64,000 nt of DNA from the NCBI RefSeq assembly GCF_946227985.1, contig NZ_CAMKGL010000005.1, positions 1 through 64,000 of the forward strand, given 5' to 3'. Shown here one piece after another: positions 1 to 8,891 of this stretch (the stretch's first letter is position 1; each line of letters opens with the position of its first letter). The position numbers were made by a program, and so were the translations under genes. The notes under the pieces were generated by a model. It was not told the origin of the DNA, did not search any database, and saw nothing but the letters and a program-made list of their open reading frames with translations. Source of the DNA: Serratia quinivorans (GTDB lineage Bacteria > Pseudomonadota > Gammaproteobacteria > Enterobacterales > Enterobacteriaceae).

Positions 1-27
1 CTGTTGGTCGGAAAAACGCTTCTTCAT
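1..27 (-). CDS. IS3-family transposase OrfA, N-terminal fragment (continues off window)
   Basis: Only nine codons are visible (MKKRFSDQQ). The opening MKKRFS-D-[EQ]-Q is typical of small OrfA proteins of IS3-family elements, which carry a helix-turn-helix that binds the element ends. The gene sits in the expected place just inside the terminal repeat. The family assignment rests on this short peptide plus the terminal repeat, so the exact element is uncertain. Confidence 0.6.
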
Positions 28-98
28 GGGGATGTCCTCATGTGGCTTATGAAGACATTACTAACATCGGGGTGTACTAATCAACTGGGAGCAGGTCA
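1..98 (-). mobile_element. Left-truncated IS3-family insertion sequence (IS407-group-like), terminal end at 98
   Basis: Read on the minus strand, the sequence starts at base 98 with TGACCTGCTCCCAGTTGATT, which resembles the TGACCTGC-type terminal inverted repeats of the IS407 group of IS3 elements. A roughly 70-base leader with an AGGACA ribosome-binding sequence follows, then an ATG opening a transposase-OrfA-like reading frame. The rest of the element lies left of the window, so intactness and target duplication cannot be judged. The assignment to IS3/IS407 is from recalled family features. Confidence 0.75.
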
Positions 99-225
99 TA
101 AACTCCAGATTAGGTTTTTGTCATGTTACGTTGATCATTATAAATGCTCAGCGGCAAAGGAAATGTAGAATTTTTCTGGAAATGCAGGCAAACGGGAATA
201 GAAGGCGGGGAAAGCAAGGATAATG

Positions 226-246
226 ACGGGGCCGGTGAGACCCCGT
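226..246 (-). terminator. Possible terminator hairpin downstream of purC
   Basis: ACGGGG pairs with CCCCGT across a 9-base loop shortly after the purC stop. There is no strong U tract on the minus strand, so termination is only plausible. Confidence 0.35.
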
Positions 247-261
247 ATAGCGAGAAAACGC

Positions 262-975
262 TTAGTCGAGTTTGACGCCGATGCGGCGAGCCACTTCTTC
301 GTAGGCTTCAATCAGGCCACCCAGGCTCTGGCGGAAGCGGTCTTTGTCCATCTTGTCCAGGGTGTTTTTGTCCCACAGGCGGCTACCATCCGGCGAGAAC
401 TCATCGCCCAGCACCACTTCGCCGTTGAACAAGCCAAACTCCAGCTTGAAGTCGACCAGGATCAGGCCTGCGTCGTCAAACAGCTTGCTCAACACGTCGT
501 TGGCCTGGTAGCTCAGCTCACGCATGCGTGCCAGATGCTCTTTGCTCACCCAACCAAAGGTTTCGCAGTAGGATTCGTTGACCATGGGATCGTGCATTTC
601 ATCGTTTTTCAGGAACAGGTCAAACAGCGGTGGGTTCAGTACCAAGCCTTCTTCAATGCCCAAACGTTTCACCAGTGAACCGGCGGCGCGGTTGCGGATC
701 ACACACTCTACCGGCACCATGTCCAACTTCTTCACCAGCACTTCGTTGTCGGACAGCAGGCGTTCCATTTGCGTCGGGATGCCGGCTTCTTCGAGTTTAC
801 TCATGATGAAATGGTTGAACTTGTTGTTTACCATGCCTTTGCGATCAAACTGCTCAATGCGCTGACCATCCAGTGCTGACGTATCATTGCGGAATTCCAA
901 CACCAGCAGATCAGGATTTTCAGTGGTGTAGACGGTTTTTGCCTTTCCGCGATACAGCTCAGCTATTTTTTGCAT
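262..975 (-). CDS. purC: Phosphoribosylaminoimidazole-succinocarboxamide synthase (SAICAR synthetase)
   Basis: PurC joins aspartate to CAIR using ATP in cytosolic de novo purine synthesis. The 237-residue protein has the normal family length and near-identity to the E. coli enzyme, with the ATP-binding RGKAKTVY stretch at residues 9-16 and the conserved [16 protein letters not shown] region in the middle. The ATG at 975 is chosen because it has a GGAG ribosome-binding site and matches family starts. A 26-codon in-frame extension upstream comes from reading through an ERIC repeat and is not coding. A PurR-like site lies at 1180-1195. The bamC-purC order matches E. coli. Confidence 0.97.
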   Translation of the reverse strand: MQKIAELYRGKAKTVYTTENPDLLVLEFRNDTSALDGQRIEQFDRKGMVNNKFNHFIMSKLEEAGIPTQMERLLSDNEVLVKKLDMVPVECVIRNRAAGSLVKRLGIEEGLVLNPPLFDLFLKNDEMHDPMVNESYCETFGWVSKEHLARMRELSYQANDVLSKLFDDAGLILVDFKLEFGLFNGEVVLGDEFSPDGSRLWDKNTLDKMDKDRFRQSLGGLIEAYEEVARRIGVKLD

Positions 976-996
976 CTGACTTACTCCAATAAAAGA

Positions 997-1121
997 ATAC
1001 CCTTCATCTTTCAAACGACAGCGTTGTTGGCTGCGTGCCCTCACTCCAGTCACTTACTAAAGTAAGCTCCTGAAGATTCACGCACTTGCCGCCTAGCTGT
1101 CGCTTGAAATCTATTGGGTAT
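997..1121. repeat. ERIC element (125 bp) in the purC leader
   Basis: On the minus strand it contains GTGAATCTTCAGGAGCTTAC and AAGTAAGTGACTGGAGTGAG, near-exact matches to the classic ERIC core and primer sites. It is bounded by inverted ends (ATACCC and GGGTAT) with TTTCAA and TTGAAA arms. It lies between the putative purC promoter/operator and the purC start, so it is probably transcribed as part of the 5' leader and could fold into a long hairpin. Confidence 0.9.
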
Positions 1122-1179
1122 GAAATTTATACGATTAATTCTTTAACAACACACATGAGTGTATTGTGCCAAATCCGCG

Positions 1180-1195
1180 ACGCAAACGATACCGT
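1180..1195. promoter_or_regulatory. Candidate PurR operator upstream of purC
   Basis: ACGCAAACGATACCGT matches 13 of 16 positions of the palindromic PurR consensus ACGCAAACGTTTGCGT. The left half is perfect and the right half degenerate. PurR repression of purC is established in E. coli. The site is about 205 bases from the start codon because an ERIC element lies in between. Confidence 0.55.
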
Positions 1196-1206
1196 ATTGA
1201 ACAAAG

Positions 1207-1230
1207 AAAAAAGGGGCCGTAGCCCCTTTT
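1207..1230 (-). terminator. Rho-independent terminator after bamC
   Basis: On the minus strand, AAGGGGC pairs with GGCCCCTT across a short loop, followed by TTTTTT. It lies just past the bamC stop codon at 1234. Confidence 0.85.
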
Positions 1231-1233
1231 CGA

Positions 1234-2286
1234 TTATTTAACGCTGGTTTTACTGAATGCTGACTGGAATGCCGCAACCAAGCCGTCGTTTTGCGACTGG
1301 GTCAATGGCTTCCCTTTAGGATCGATAAATTGCAGGCTGGTACGGTTGTTCAAGTCACCCACCTGCAGTTTGTAATCGCCTTCTTTCAGTTCAGGATCCT
1401 TGACGCCCAACGCATCCCAGTCACTGCTGCTCGGGGCTTTGTAGGTCACGGCAACGGTACCCTGCGGACGGCTGCGGTCACCCACTTTCATCCCCAGTTT
1501 TTCCAATGCCGGCGGCAGGCGATCCCACACCACGGTGTACGGGCCACGCACGACCAACATTGGCAGACCGGTATCATCCGCGCTGCTCTGCACGTCCAGC
1601 GCACCGAAACGGTTGGCCGACTGGTTGCTCGCCAGGTTGTCCTGCTTGTCCAGGCCTTCGACGATGGTGTTCATCATCATGCCGTTGTAGCGCTGCACTT
1701 CGGACGGGTCGGTCACCTGCTCGGTTTTGCCCTGCTGCTGCAGGCCGACGGTTTTCACGACCAGCGCCTGCTGGTAACCCTGCTGCTGTACGCTGATCTG
1801 GTAGCGGCCTTCGTACTGGTTGTCTTCATCCAGACGGTTCCACTTCACCCAGTCGGTGGTCAGGGTCTGAGTAGCGTCCTGACGTGAGGCGATCGCAATG
1901 TTTTTCGCTTGCAGCATACCGGTAACGCGTGACCACAGGTTCTGGTTCTGCGGGCTGTTTTCAAGCAGCAACGTACCGCTGTCGCCGGCATATTGCGCGC
2001 GTGAGCCGCTCAGCAATGCCAGTGGCTGTACCGGCGGACGAATATCCAGTTGCTTGCCGACGCCGCCTTTCAGCGTGGTAGCCGGAACATCATAATTACC
2101 GCTCTGCACCGGCAGGATCATACCTGCAGGTGCGTTCAGTGGCTTGAGCACCGACGCGTCGAGGTAAGACTCATCGCCGCTAACCTGGCGTTTGTAGCGT
2201 TGGTCGGTGGTACAACCGACCAGCATCATAACCAGCGAAATACCCACGACTTTTGCTACCGTCGACTTTTGCAATGAATAAACCAT
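1234..2286 (-). CDS. bamC: Outer membrane assembly lipoprotein BamC
   Basis: BamC is a periplasm-facing lipoprotein of the Bam complex that folds beta-barrel proteins into the outer membrane. The 350-residue sequence has a signal peptide ending in a lipobox (LVGC, with the lipidated Cys near residue 25), then the conserved [10 protein letters not shown] and APAGMILPV stretch that contacts BamD, and two helix-grip domains. The ATG at 2286 is preferred over the in-frame TTG at 2289 and is preceded by AAGGGAA. It follows dapA by 16 bases on the same strand, the dapA-bamC arrangement known from E. coli. Confidence 0.95.
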   Translation of the reverse strand: MVYSLQKSTVAKVVGISLVMMLVGCTTDQRYKRQVSGDESYLDASVLKPLNAPAGMILPVQSGNYDVPATTLKGGVGKQLDIRPPVQPLALLSGSRAQYAGDSGTLLLENSPQNQNLWSRVTGMLQAKNIAIASRQDATQTLTTDWVKWNRLDEDNQYEGRYQISVQQQGYQQALVVKTVGLQQQGKTEQVTDPSEVQRYNGMMMNTIVEGLDKQDNLASNQSANRFGALDVQSSADDTGLPMLVVRGPYTVVWDRLPPALEKLGMKVGDRSRPQGTVAVTYKAPSSSDWDALGVKDPELKEGDYKLQVGDLNNRTSLQFIDPKGKPLTQSQNDGLVAAFQSAFSKTSVK

Positions 2287-2302
2287 CAAATTTCCCTTAG
2301 AG

Positions 2303-3184
2303 TTACAGCAAACCGGCGCTTTTCAACGCGCGTTCAACGATCGGACGGGCAGCGTCGGTCAACGGCGTCATAGGCAGACGCATCGTATCGGTTGCCATCA
2401 ATCCCAATGCCTTACAGGCCCATTTCACCGGGATTGGGTTTGCTTCTACAAACAAATCCTGATGCAACGGCATCAAGCGTTGATTTAAGCGGCGTGCCTC
2501 AGCAAAGTTGCCCTGTGCTGCCAGCGCGCAAAGTTGCGCCATTTCACGTGCTGCCACGTTGGCCGTCACGGAAATCACGCCCTTGCCACCCAGTTGCATG
2601 AAATCCAGTCCGCTGGCGTCATCGCCGCTCAGCAAAATGAAATCTTCATCATCAACCAGCACTTGGATCTGACTTACACGACTTAAGTTCCCTGTTGCCT
2701 CTTTAACAGCAACAATATTCTTGATTTTTGCCAAGCGCGCAATCGTCGGCGGCAGCATGTCACACCCGGTGCGAGAAGGCACGTTATAGAGGATTTGTGG
2801 CAGTGCGGTGCTTTCGGCGATGGCCTTGAAGTGCTGATACAGCCCTTCCTGAGTCGGTTTATTGTAGTAAGGCGTGACCGTCAGGCAACCCACTACGCCG
2901 CTATTTTCGAAGCGCTGGGTCAGCGAAATGGCTTCGGCGGTGGCGTTGGCACCGGTACCGGCAATCACCGGAATACGGCCTGCAGCCAGTTCCAGCGTCT
3001 GCAATACCACGTCAACGTGCTCGTCATGGGCAAGCGTTGCAGACTCGCCGGTAGTCCCTACGGAAACGATGGCCGCAGTTCCACTGGCTACATGATAATC
3101 AATCAATTTTTTTAGGCTCGCGCGATCGACAGCACCTGTGTCGTCCATCGGCGTAACCAGTGCAACTATACTTCCCGTAAACAT
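2303..3184 (-). CDS. dapA: 4-hydroxy-tetrahydrodipicolinate synthase
   Basis: DapA condenses pyruvate with aspartate semialdehyde, the first committed step to lysine and meso-diaminopimelate. The 293 residues start at [12 protein letters not shown], and the ATG at 3184 has a strong GGAGGGG site. Visible catalytic residues are the GTTGES loop (43-48), Tyr133 in YNVPSRTG, and Schiff-base Lys161 in VAVKEATG. It heads the dapA-bamC unit and is divergent from gcvR. No lysine riboswitch is evident in the short upstream region. Confidence 0.97.
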   Translation of the reverse strand: MFTGSIVALVTPMDDTGAVDRASLKKLIDYHVASGTAAIVSVGTTGESATLAHDEHVDVVLQTLELAAGRIPVIAGTGANATAEAISLTQRFENSGVVGCLTVTPYYNKPTQEGLYQHFKAIAESTALPQILYNVPSRTGCDMLPPTIARLAKIKNIVAVKEATGNLSRVSQIQVLVDDEDFILLSGDDASGLDFMQLGGKGVISVTANVAAREMAQLCALAAQGNFAEARRLNQRLMPLHQDLFVEANPIPVKWACKALGLMATDTMRLPMTPLTDAARPIVERALKSAGLL

Positions 3185-3330
3185 TGGCCGTCCCCTCCAC
3201 AAACAAGTCACTCATGGTACTTTTGCTGCCTATCCAAAAGCAAGCAAACAACGGTGTTGTAAGCGCTTGGCAGGCGGTTTTTTTTATGTTTACCATGGTA
3301 ACCCCATTGTGCACGACAGGAAGCTCCATT

Positions 3331-3900
3331 TTGCCTAAGCCAGATGAACACTATCTCGTGATTACCGCGCTCGGTACCGACCGCCCCGGGATCGTCAATG
3401 CCATCACCCGCCACGTCAGCAGTTGCGGATGCAATATCGAAGATAGCCGTCTGGCCATGCTGGGTGAGGAGTTCACGTTCATCATGCTGCTTTCCGGCAG
3501 TTGGAACGCCATTACCCTGATTGAATCTACCCTGCCGCAAAAAGGGGCGGAGCTGGAACTGCTGATTGTGATGAAGCGCACCAACTCGCACGAAAGGCCG
3601 CCGATGCCGGCCACGGTGTGGGTGCAGGTTGAGGTGAAAGACTCGCCACATATCATTGAGCGTTTTACCGATCTGTTCCACTCCAGCCAGATGAACATTG
3701 CCGAACTGGTGTCGCGCACCCAACCGGCAGAAAGCGACCTGCCGCCCCAGCTTCATATCCAGATTACTGCACACAGCCCTGGCAACGCCGATGCATCAAA
3801 TATTGAGCAAGCCTTTCATCGCCTATGTACAGAACTGAAAGCACAAGGCAGTATTAGCGTTGTGAACTATCCACAGCATGATGAGAAAGATGGAGAGTAG
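3331..3900 (+). CDS. gcvR: Glycine cleavage system regulator GcvR (ACT-domain repressor partner)
   Basis: GcvR binds GcvA and, with glycine as signal, controls the glycine-cleavage genes. Two ACT domains are visible: residues about 8-80 (YLVITALGTDRPGIVN opening) and about 95-175 (VWVQVEVKDSPHIIERF). The conserved SSCGCNIEDSRLAMLGEEF block is present. I chose the TTG at 3331 because AGGAAG lies 8 bases upstream and the resulting 189 residues match the E. coli length. In-frame ATGs at 3286 and 3295 would add a non-conserved extension. It is followed immediately by bcp. Confidence 0.9.
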   Translation: MPKPDEHYLVITALGTDRPGIVNAITRHVSSCGCNIEDSRLAMLGEEFTFIMLLSGSWNAITLIESTLPQKGAELELLIVMKRTNSHERPPMPATVWVQVEVKDSPHIIERFTDLFHSSQMNIAELVSRTQPAESDLPPQLHIQITAHSPGNADASNIEQAFHRLCTELKAQGSISVVNYPQHDEKDGE

Positions 3901-3902
3901 TG

Positions 3903-4367
3903 ATGACCCCATTGAAAGCCGGTGACACAGCGCCAAACTTTAGTTTGCCTGACCAGGACGGTGAGGAAATTAATCTGGCCGACTTCCAGGGACAACGAGT
4001 ACTGGTTTATTTTTATCCCAAGGCGATGACGCCGGGCTGTACCGTACAGGCCTGCGGTTTGCGGGATAACATGGATGAACTGAAAAAAGCAGGTGTCGAA
4101 GTTCTGGGCATCAGCTCGGATAAACCAGAGAAGCTGTCGCGTTTTGCCGAGAAAGAGTTGTTAAACTTCACCTTGTTATCTGATGAGGATCACCAGGTAG
4201 CACAGCAGTTCGGCGTTTGGGGTGAGAAAACCTTTATGGGCAAAACCTATGATGGTATTCACCGCATCAGCTTCCTGCTCGACGGCAAAGGCAAGGTTGA
4301 AAAAGTGTTTGATGATTTCAAGACCACCAATCATCACGACATCGTTCTGAGCTATCTGCAGCAATAA
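3903..4367 (+). CDS. bcp: Thioredoxin-dependent thiol peroxidase Bcp
   Basis: This cytosolic atypical peroxiredoxin reduces hydrogen and lipid peroxides using thioredoxin. Its 154 residues carry the thioredoxin-fold YFYPKAMTPGCTVQAC motif with peroxidatic Cys46 and resolving Cys51. The sequence is very close to E. coli Bcp. The ATG at 3903 has GGAGAG upstream, and a GTG at 3900 overlapping the gcvR stop is the less likely alternative. It is tightly coupled to gcvR, as in E. coli. Confidence 0.96.
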   Translation: MTPLKAGDTAPNFSLPDQDGEEINLADFQGQRVLVYFYPKAMTPGCTVQACGLRDNMDELKKAGVEVLGISSDKPEKLSRFAEKELLNFTLLSDEDHQVAQQFGVWGEKTFMGKTYDGIHRISFLLDGKGKVEKVFDDFKTTNHHDIVLSYLQQ

Positions 4368-4371
4368 TTGA

Positions 4372-4406
4372 ACCGAAGCGCAGCGGCCTGCTGCGCTTCG
4401 GTTTTC
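4372..4406 (+). terminator. Rho-independent terminator after bcp
   Basis: ACCGAAGCGCAGC pairs with GCTGCGCTTCGGT, followed by TTTTCC. It lies just after the bcp stop and separates bcp from convergent perM. Confidence 0.85.
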
Positions 4407-4410
4407 CCGC

Positions 4411-5481
4411 TTATTCCGCTTCCGTTTCCACTCGCAGTTCGTCCGGCCAGGCGTGGATCACCGCCTTTACCAAGGTCGCCAGCGGGATAGCGAAGAACAC
4501 GCCCCAGAAACCCCACAATCCGCCGAAAATGATCACCGACAGAATAATCACCAGCGGATGCAGGTTAACCGCCTCAGAGAACAGAATCGGCACCAGCAGA
4601 TTCCCATCCAGCCCCTGCACCACCAGATAGGCGACGATCAGCGTCCAGAAATCGGCACCGACACCCCATTGGAACATCGCCACTACCACCACCGGAATGG
4701 TCACCAGCACCGCACCGATATAGGGGATCAGCACCGAGACACCGACCAGCACCGCCAGCAGCAGCGAATAACGCATATCCAGCACAACGAACACCAGATA
4801 GGTCGCTACGCCGACGATCACCATCTCCAGCACCTTGCCGCGAATATAGTTGGTGATTTGCTGATTCATCTCGATCCACACCTGCCCGGCCAGCCCGCGA
4901 TTACGCGGCAACACCCGGCGCACCGCGTTGAGCATCTGCTCTTTGTCCTTCAGCAGGAAGAACATCATCATCGGCACCAGGATCAGGTAAATCGCCAGGG
5001 TCAGCAGCCCGACCAGGGAGGCCAGTGAGAATTTCACTACCGACTCGCCCATGCCCGACAGGCGTCCACGCAGGTTTTCCGCCATCATATCGATGATGCC
5101 GGCATCCACCAGCGCCGGATAACGCTTCGGCAGCGTTGCGGCAAAGTTATAGAACTGATTGAGCATACCCGGCAGATCGGTCATCAGGTTGATGCCCTGC
5201 TGCCAGGCGGTTGGCGCCACCACAAACACCAGCAGCATCGCGATGCCGGCAAACATGATCATCACCATGCTCGCCGCCCAGTTACGCGAGCAACCGATAC
5301 GCTGCAGGCGCGCGGTCGGCCACTCCAGCAGGTACGCCAGCACTATCGCCACCAGCAGCGGGGTCAGAATGCCATGCAGAAAATAGAGGATGAGGAAGCC
5401 GGCAACCAGGATCACCAACAGCGCGATGGCCTGCGGATCGGTAAAACGACGACGGTACCACTGTAATAACATCTCCAGCAT
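4411..5481 (-). CDS. perM: PerM, AI-2E-family transporter/permease
   Basis: The 356-residue polytopic membrane protein belongs to the AI-2E transporter (UPF0118) family. Hydrophobic helices lie at residues about 15-55, 65-90, 150-180, 215-260 and 270-335, with the family glycine/proline-rich C-terminal blocks (PYIGAVLVTIPVV and FGGLWGFWGVFFAIP). Its substrate is not known; the family name comes from TqsA. It sits convergent to bcp as in E. coli, where perM neighbours bepA and yfgD. A CTCT-rich leader follows with no clear operator. Confidence 0.9.
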   Translation of the reverse strand: MLEMLLQWYRRRFTDPQAIALLVILVAGFLILYFLHGILTPLLVAIVLAYLLEWPTARLQRIGCSRNWAASMVMIMFAGIAMLLVFVVAPTAWQQGINLMTDLPGMLNQFYNFAATLPKRYPALVDAGIIDMMAENLRGRLSGMGESVVKFSLASLVGLLTLAIYLILVPMMMFFLLKDKEQMLNAVRRVLPRNRGLAGQVWIEMNQQITNYIRGKVLEMVIVGVATYLVFVVLDMRYSLLLAVLVGVSVLIPYIGAVLVTIPVVVVAMFQWGVGADFWTLIVAYLVVQGLDGNLLVPILFSEAVNLHPLVIILSVIIFGGLWGFWGVFFAIPLATLVKAVIHAWPDELRVETEAE

Positions 5482-5648
5482 CAGAGAGTGCTCCTAGAGG
5501 TTTGACTGGCAGGCATTGCGGTTCCTGTGGTGGGATATTTTTTAACTTATTGCTCCCCCGGTACGAACCGGGGTTCAAGCGTATCGTTGTACCATGCCGG
5601 CCATTTGCCATCCAGCTATCACTGTCGAATCGTTCTAAATATTCGCCC

Positions 5649-6266
5649 TCATTTAAGCGCCTGCTCAGCTAACAGGACAACGGCGATGAGGGTCATCGCG
5701 ATACCGGAGATGCGGCTGACCACCCGCGCCGCCTGCGGGCGCGTCTGCAATACTGACTGCGAGCCATAACCCACCAGCAGATAAACCAGCCCACAACTGA
5801 CCAGATGCAGCAGGCCGAGTGCCAGGATCTGCGTCGGAATCGACCAAACGGCATGTGGATCGGTGAATTGCGGCAACAGGGCCAGAAATAACAGAAAGAC
5901 CTTTGGATTCATGCCACTGATGCAAACTCCTTTACCCGCCCAGCGCATCCATGAATCTGAACTCTGTTTTTCAGCGGAATTGGGGACCGGTGGATTCAAC
6001 AGCAAATTGATACCTATCCACAGCAGGTAGGCTGCCCCCACGACGGTGAGCACCGTCAGGATCAGCGGGTTACCGGCAACCAATACGCCGACACCGGCCG
6101 CCACAATCACAATGGCCAGCAGATGCCCCAACAATAATCCGGTGACTGCCGGTACTACCACCCTGCCGCGTATGCCTGCCGATATCACGTATGCCCAATC
6201 CATACCCGGCGTGATGACAAACAGAATCGAGACGGCCCAGAAGGCCGCAAAAATGGCCGGCGTCAT
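5649..6266 (-). CDS. LysE/RhtB-family amino-acid exporter
   Basis: The 205-residue protein has about six membrane helices and the LysE/RhtB signature near its start (ITPGMDWAYVISAGIRGR), plus the GMNPKVFLLFLALLPQF motif typical of this family. It should export an amino acid or analogue across the inner membrane. The ATG at 6266 has GGAG 9 bases upstream; a GTG at 6281 is an alternative. Divergent transcription from an Lrp-type regulator suggests that the regulator senses the exported substrate, a common exporter-regulator arrangement. The substrate cannot be inferred. Confidence 0.88.
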   Translation of the reverse strand: MTPAIFAAFWAVSILFVITPGMDWAYVISAGIRGRVVVPAVTGLLLGHLLAIVIVAAGVGVLVAGNPLILTVLTVVGAAYLLWIGINLLLNPPVPNSAEKQSSDSWMRWAGKGVCISGMNPKVFLLFLALLPQFTDPHAVWSIPTQILALGLLHLVSCGLVYLLVGYGSQSVLQTRPQAARVVSRISGIAMTLIAVVLLAEQALK

Positions 6267-6459
6267 GGCAGATTGCTCCACTGCCGAGGTTGCTCTGTTA
6301 TACGTATTTTCACCTGACTTTCCTCATCACAGGGCCTGCAAACCGCGTTAATTGCGATCGGCCACGGCCACTTAATTATTGGAAAGAATATCTTTAGGCC
6401 GTTAAAATGTGCTGCCAATTACTTGCCTGAAAACTACAAATTCGGGGAAATTATTCCAA

Positions 6460-6921
6460 ATGGATAAGATAGACCGCAAAATTCTTGCTGAACTACAAAC
6501 GGATGGGCGACTTTCTGTCACCGAACTGGCCGAACGTGTCGGGCTTAGCGTTTCGCCCTGCCACCGCCGGGTGAAGGCTCTGGAAGAATCAGGGGTGATC
6601 AGGGGCTATCGCGCCCAGCTCGAACCCACCAGCCTGGGGTTTAACTTTTCCGCATTGGTTTTCGTCACCATGAGAGAAGGCGATCGCCACGCCGTCGCCG
6701 CCTTTGAGGATGCGATGATCGATATTCCTCAGGTGGTGCAGGCGCAAAGGCTGTTCGGTGATCCCGATTACCTGCTGCATGTGATCTCCCGCGATCTGCC
6801 CGCTTTCCAGCAGCTGTATGACGAGAAGCTCTCCGCCCTGCCCGGCGTTCAGCGCCTCAGTTCCACACTGGTAATGAAAACCGTGGTGCCTGAGCGCTCT
6901 TTTTTACCCTTGGGAAAATAA
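6460..6921 (+). CDS. Lrp/AsnC-family transcriptional regulator
   Basis: The 153-residue protein starts MDKIDRKILAELQTDGR, the AsnC-type winged-helix opening. The recognition helix sits near residues 28-45 (LAERVGLSVSPCHRRVKALE), and a C-terminal RAM/ACT domain (about 70-145) binds amino acids and drives oligomerisation. GGGGA lies 13 bases before the ATG at 6460. The upstream in-frame ATG at 6409 lacks family similarity. It is divergent from the LysE-type exporter across about 190 bases and probably controls it. Confidence 0.9.
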   Translation: MDKIDRKILAELQTDGRLSVTELAERVGLSVSPCHRRVKALEESGVIRGYRAQLEPTSLGFNFSALVFVTMREGDRHAVAAFEDAMIDIPQVVQAQRLFGDPDYLLHVISRDLPAFQQLYDEKLSALPGVQRLSSTLVMKTVVPERSFLPLGK

Positions 6922-6947
6922 CAACGGGAGCGTTTCCGCTCCCGTTG
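6922..6947. terminator. Bidirectional hairpin between convergent genes
   Basis: CAACGGGAGCG and CGCTCCCGTTG form a perfect 11-bp stem with a 4-base loop. U tracts are poor on both strands, so it may work as a weak terminator or RNA stabiliser. Confidence 0.55.
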
Positions 6948-6959
6948 GACACTTAAGCC

Positions 6960-8168
6960 TTAAGGCACAATCACAAAGTCTGGATTGGCGACGGCAAACA
7001 ACGCATCGCGATCTGCTGCCGGTGGGTAGATCCACTGGGTGTTGATTTCCTGTTTGATCTTTTTGCCCTCTGCGCGTGTAAAGCGCACCTGGCGATCCCA
7101 ACCTTCAGTGTAGAGCGCACCCCAGGCACCGAGATCGAGGCAGGTCACGTATTTGGGTTGACTGTAAGGGTGCAGCGGCAACCCCACCAGTTCCGCTGCG
7201 GCATTGTGCCCGGCGACGCGCCCCAGGCTCATCGCATGCTGGCAGGTCATCAGATTATGGTTGCCCAATGCGTCGCTCGCCGCCTTGACCGTATCTCCGG
7301 TAACGAAAACGCCAGCCGCCGCCGGCGCATGCAGGAAGGCGTCGCCGACAATGCGTCCGGAGCCGTCACGCTCGCCCGGAATGTGCTCGACCAACGGATT
7401 TGCCCGTACACCGGCAGCCAATATCACCGTGTTGGCTGCAATACGCTCACCGCTCGACAAAGTAACGCTGTCGGCATCGATCGCCGTAACGCGCATCCCG
7501 GCCCGTGATTCCACACCGCATTCTTCCAACGCTTGGCGGATCACAATGCCAGGTTCAGCCCCCATACCCGCCCCCACTTCTGCCGCAGTATCGACAATCA
7601 CCACGCGGATATCAGCTTCACTGCCCAAAATTGTACGCAGGCGCATTGGCATTTCGGATGCGCTTTCCAGCCCGGTGAGTCCACCGCCAACCACCACCAC
7701 GGTGTTACGCGCCGGCGTTTCCGGTTGTGCCGCCAAGGCCTTCAAATGAGCATCCAGTCTTTGCGCGCTTTGCAGCGTATCCACATTGAACCCGTGCTCG
7801 GCGAAACCGGCAACCGGTGGAACAGCAAGCTGGCTACCGGTCGCCAGCACCAGGCGGTCATAATCCAACCGGATCTTTTGCCCCTCGGCACGGGTTACCC
7901 CCAGCGTCTGGTTTTCGCTGTCTATCTGCTCAACCAAACCGGCCAAATGGCGAACGCCAATAGCGGCAAGCTGTGCCGAGATATCCGGGCTCATGTTCTC
8001 CAGCACGGCTTCATACAACCTTGGGCGAATGGTGACATTCGGTGTCGGCGAAACCATCGTGACGTCGATCTCCCCTTCCTTACCAGCCAGCGCTATCGCT
8101 CGCATGGCAGAAACTGCAGCCCAAAAACCCGCAAAACCAGAACCGGCGATCACTATTTTTTGCGTCAT
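6960..8168 (-). CDS. NAD(P)/FAD-dependent oxidoreductase (NDH-2-like)
   Basis: The 402-residue flavoprotein has an N-terminal FAD-binding Rossmann motif (IVIAGSGFAGFWAA, residues 5-18) and a second, NAD(P)-binding one near residue 160 (VVVVGGGLTGLESA). A conserved GVFVTGDTV flavin motif lies near residue 290. It resembles type-II NADH dehydrogenases and related pyridine-nucleotide-disulfide oxidoreductases but lacks an obvious membrane anchor. Start ATG 8168 has GGAG upstream. The adjacent, co-directional Rrf2 regulator suggests redox control. Electron acceptor unknown. Confidence 0.85.
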   Translation of the reverse strand: MTQKIVIAGSGFAGFWAAVSAMRAIALAGKEGEIDVTMVSPTPNVTIRPRLYEAVLENMSPDISAQLAAIGVRHLAGLVEQIDSENQTLGVTRAEGQKIRLDYDRLVLATGSQLAVPPVAGFAEHGFNVDTLQSAQRLDAHLKALAAQPETPARNTVVVVGGGLTGLESASEMPMRLRTILGSEADIRVVIVDTAAEVGAGMGAEPGIVIRQALEECGVESRAGMRVTAIDADSVTLSSGERIAANTVILAAGVRANPLVEHIPGERDGSGRIVGDAFLHAPAAAGVFVTGDTVKAASDALGNHNLMTCQHAMSLGRVAGHNAAAELVGLPLHPYSQPKYVTCLDLGAWGALYTEGWDRQVRFTRAEGKKIKQEINTQWIYPPAADRDALFAVANPDFVIVP

Positions 8169-8317
8169 GGAATAACTCCTTCCTACAGGTTTAATCAGAT
8201 GCCCGTACTATTTTCCAGGCGAGTGGCGCCGTCCCGCCACCTGTCAAAAGGGTGCAGAAGGGCTACCGCCTGTGGCACACAGGCGGGAAAAAAAGAATAA
8301 GAGAAATTGCTGAGACG

Positions 8318-8860
8318 TTATTTAGGCTTGGTGCGGGCCGGTTTGCCGCTGCGGGTGGTACGCTCGCTCATCCGTTCATCCATCCACAGGTTGACCTCAC
8401 CAAAGAATCCCTCTGGCGCCTTGCGCCCGAAACGCGTGGCGACTGCCCCCAGAGTTTGTACCGCCAGTGCATCACGCATGGCCTTTTCGGCCTGCAACAT
8501 CACCGCATGGATCGCACACTTGCCGGACACCGCCCAGTCGGGTGGGCTGTCGTCAAACACCGCGCAACGGCCACGCACCTCCTGGCAATCGAACAACGGC
8601 TTGTGCCCTTCAATGGCATCAATGACCTCCAGGAAAGTGATCTCATCAGCCGGGCGGGCCAGCCGATAGCCACCGCGCACGCCTTCGCTCGCAGCGACGA
8701 TCCCCGCTTTCTCCAGCTTGGGGAAAATTTTGGCCAGGAAACTCGGTGAGATCCCCTGCAGTTCGGCAAGTTCACGACTGCTGAGAGCACGCTGATTATC
8801 GCCGACTAACCAAAGCAGGCAGTGGATGCCGTATTCAACGCTGGTAGTGATGTAAGCCAT
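8318..8860 (-). CDS. Rrf2-family redox-sensing regulator (RsrR-like ligand set)
   Basis: The 180-residue protein has the Rrf2 winged helix (residues about 25-68, ending with VRGGYRLARP) and a cysteine region with Cys92, Cys99 and Cys115, consistent with an iron-sulfur cluster. Glu9 and His13 (VEYGIHC) occupy positions like the Glu8/His12 cluster ligands described for Streptomyces RsrR. The ATG at 8860 fits family starts better than a GTG at 8878. It is read toward the flavin oxidoreductase 150 bases downstream. Its promoter carries two inverted repeats, suggesting autoregulation. Confidence 0.88.
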   Translation of the reverse strand: MAYITTSVEYGIHCLLWLVGDNQRALSSRELAELQGISPSFLAKIFPKLEKAGIVAASEGVRGGYRLARPADEITFLEVIDAIEGHKPLFDCQEVRGRCAVFDDSPPDWAVSGKCAIHAVMLQAEKAMRDALAVQTLGAVATRFGRKAPEGFFGEVNLWMDERMSERTTRSGKPARTKPK

Positions 8861-8891
8861 ATTGGGTTTGAGGTGCACCTATGAATTCAAT

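Noticed and set aside
976-1053. N-terminal 26-codon extension of purC
   Set aside because: It is the read-through of an ERIC repeat and is absent from PurC homologues; the ATG at 975 has the ribosome-binding site.
3185-3330. Lysine riboswitch upstream of dapA
   Set aside because: The dapA leader is short and shared with gcvR; no lysine-riboswitch-like conserved elements are visible.
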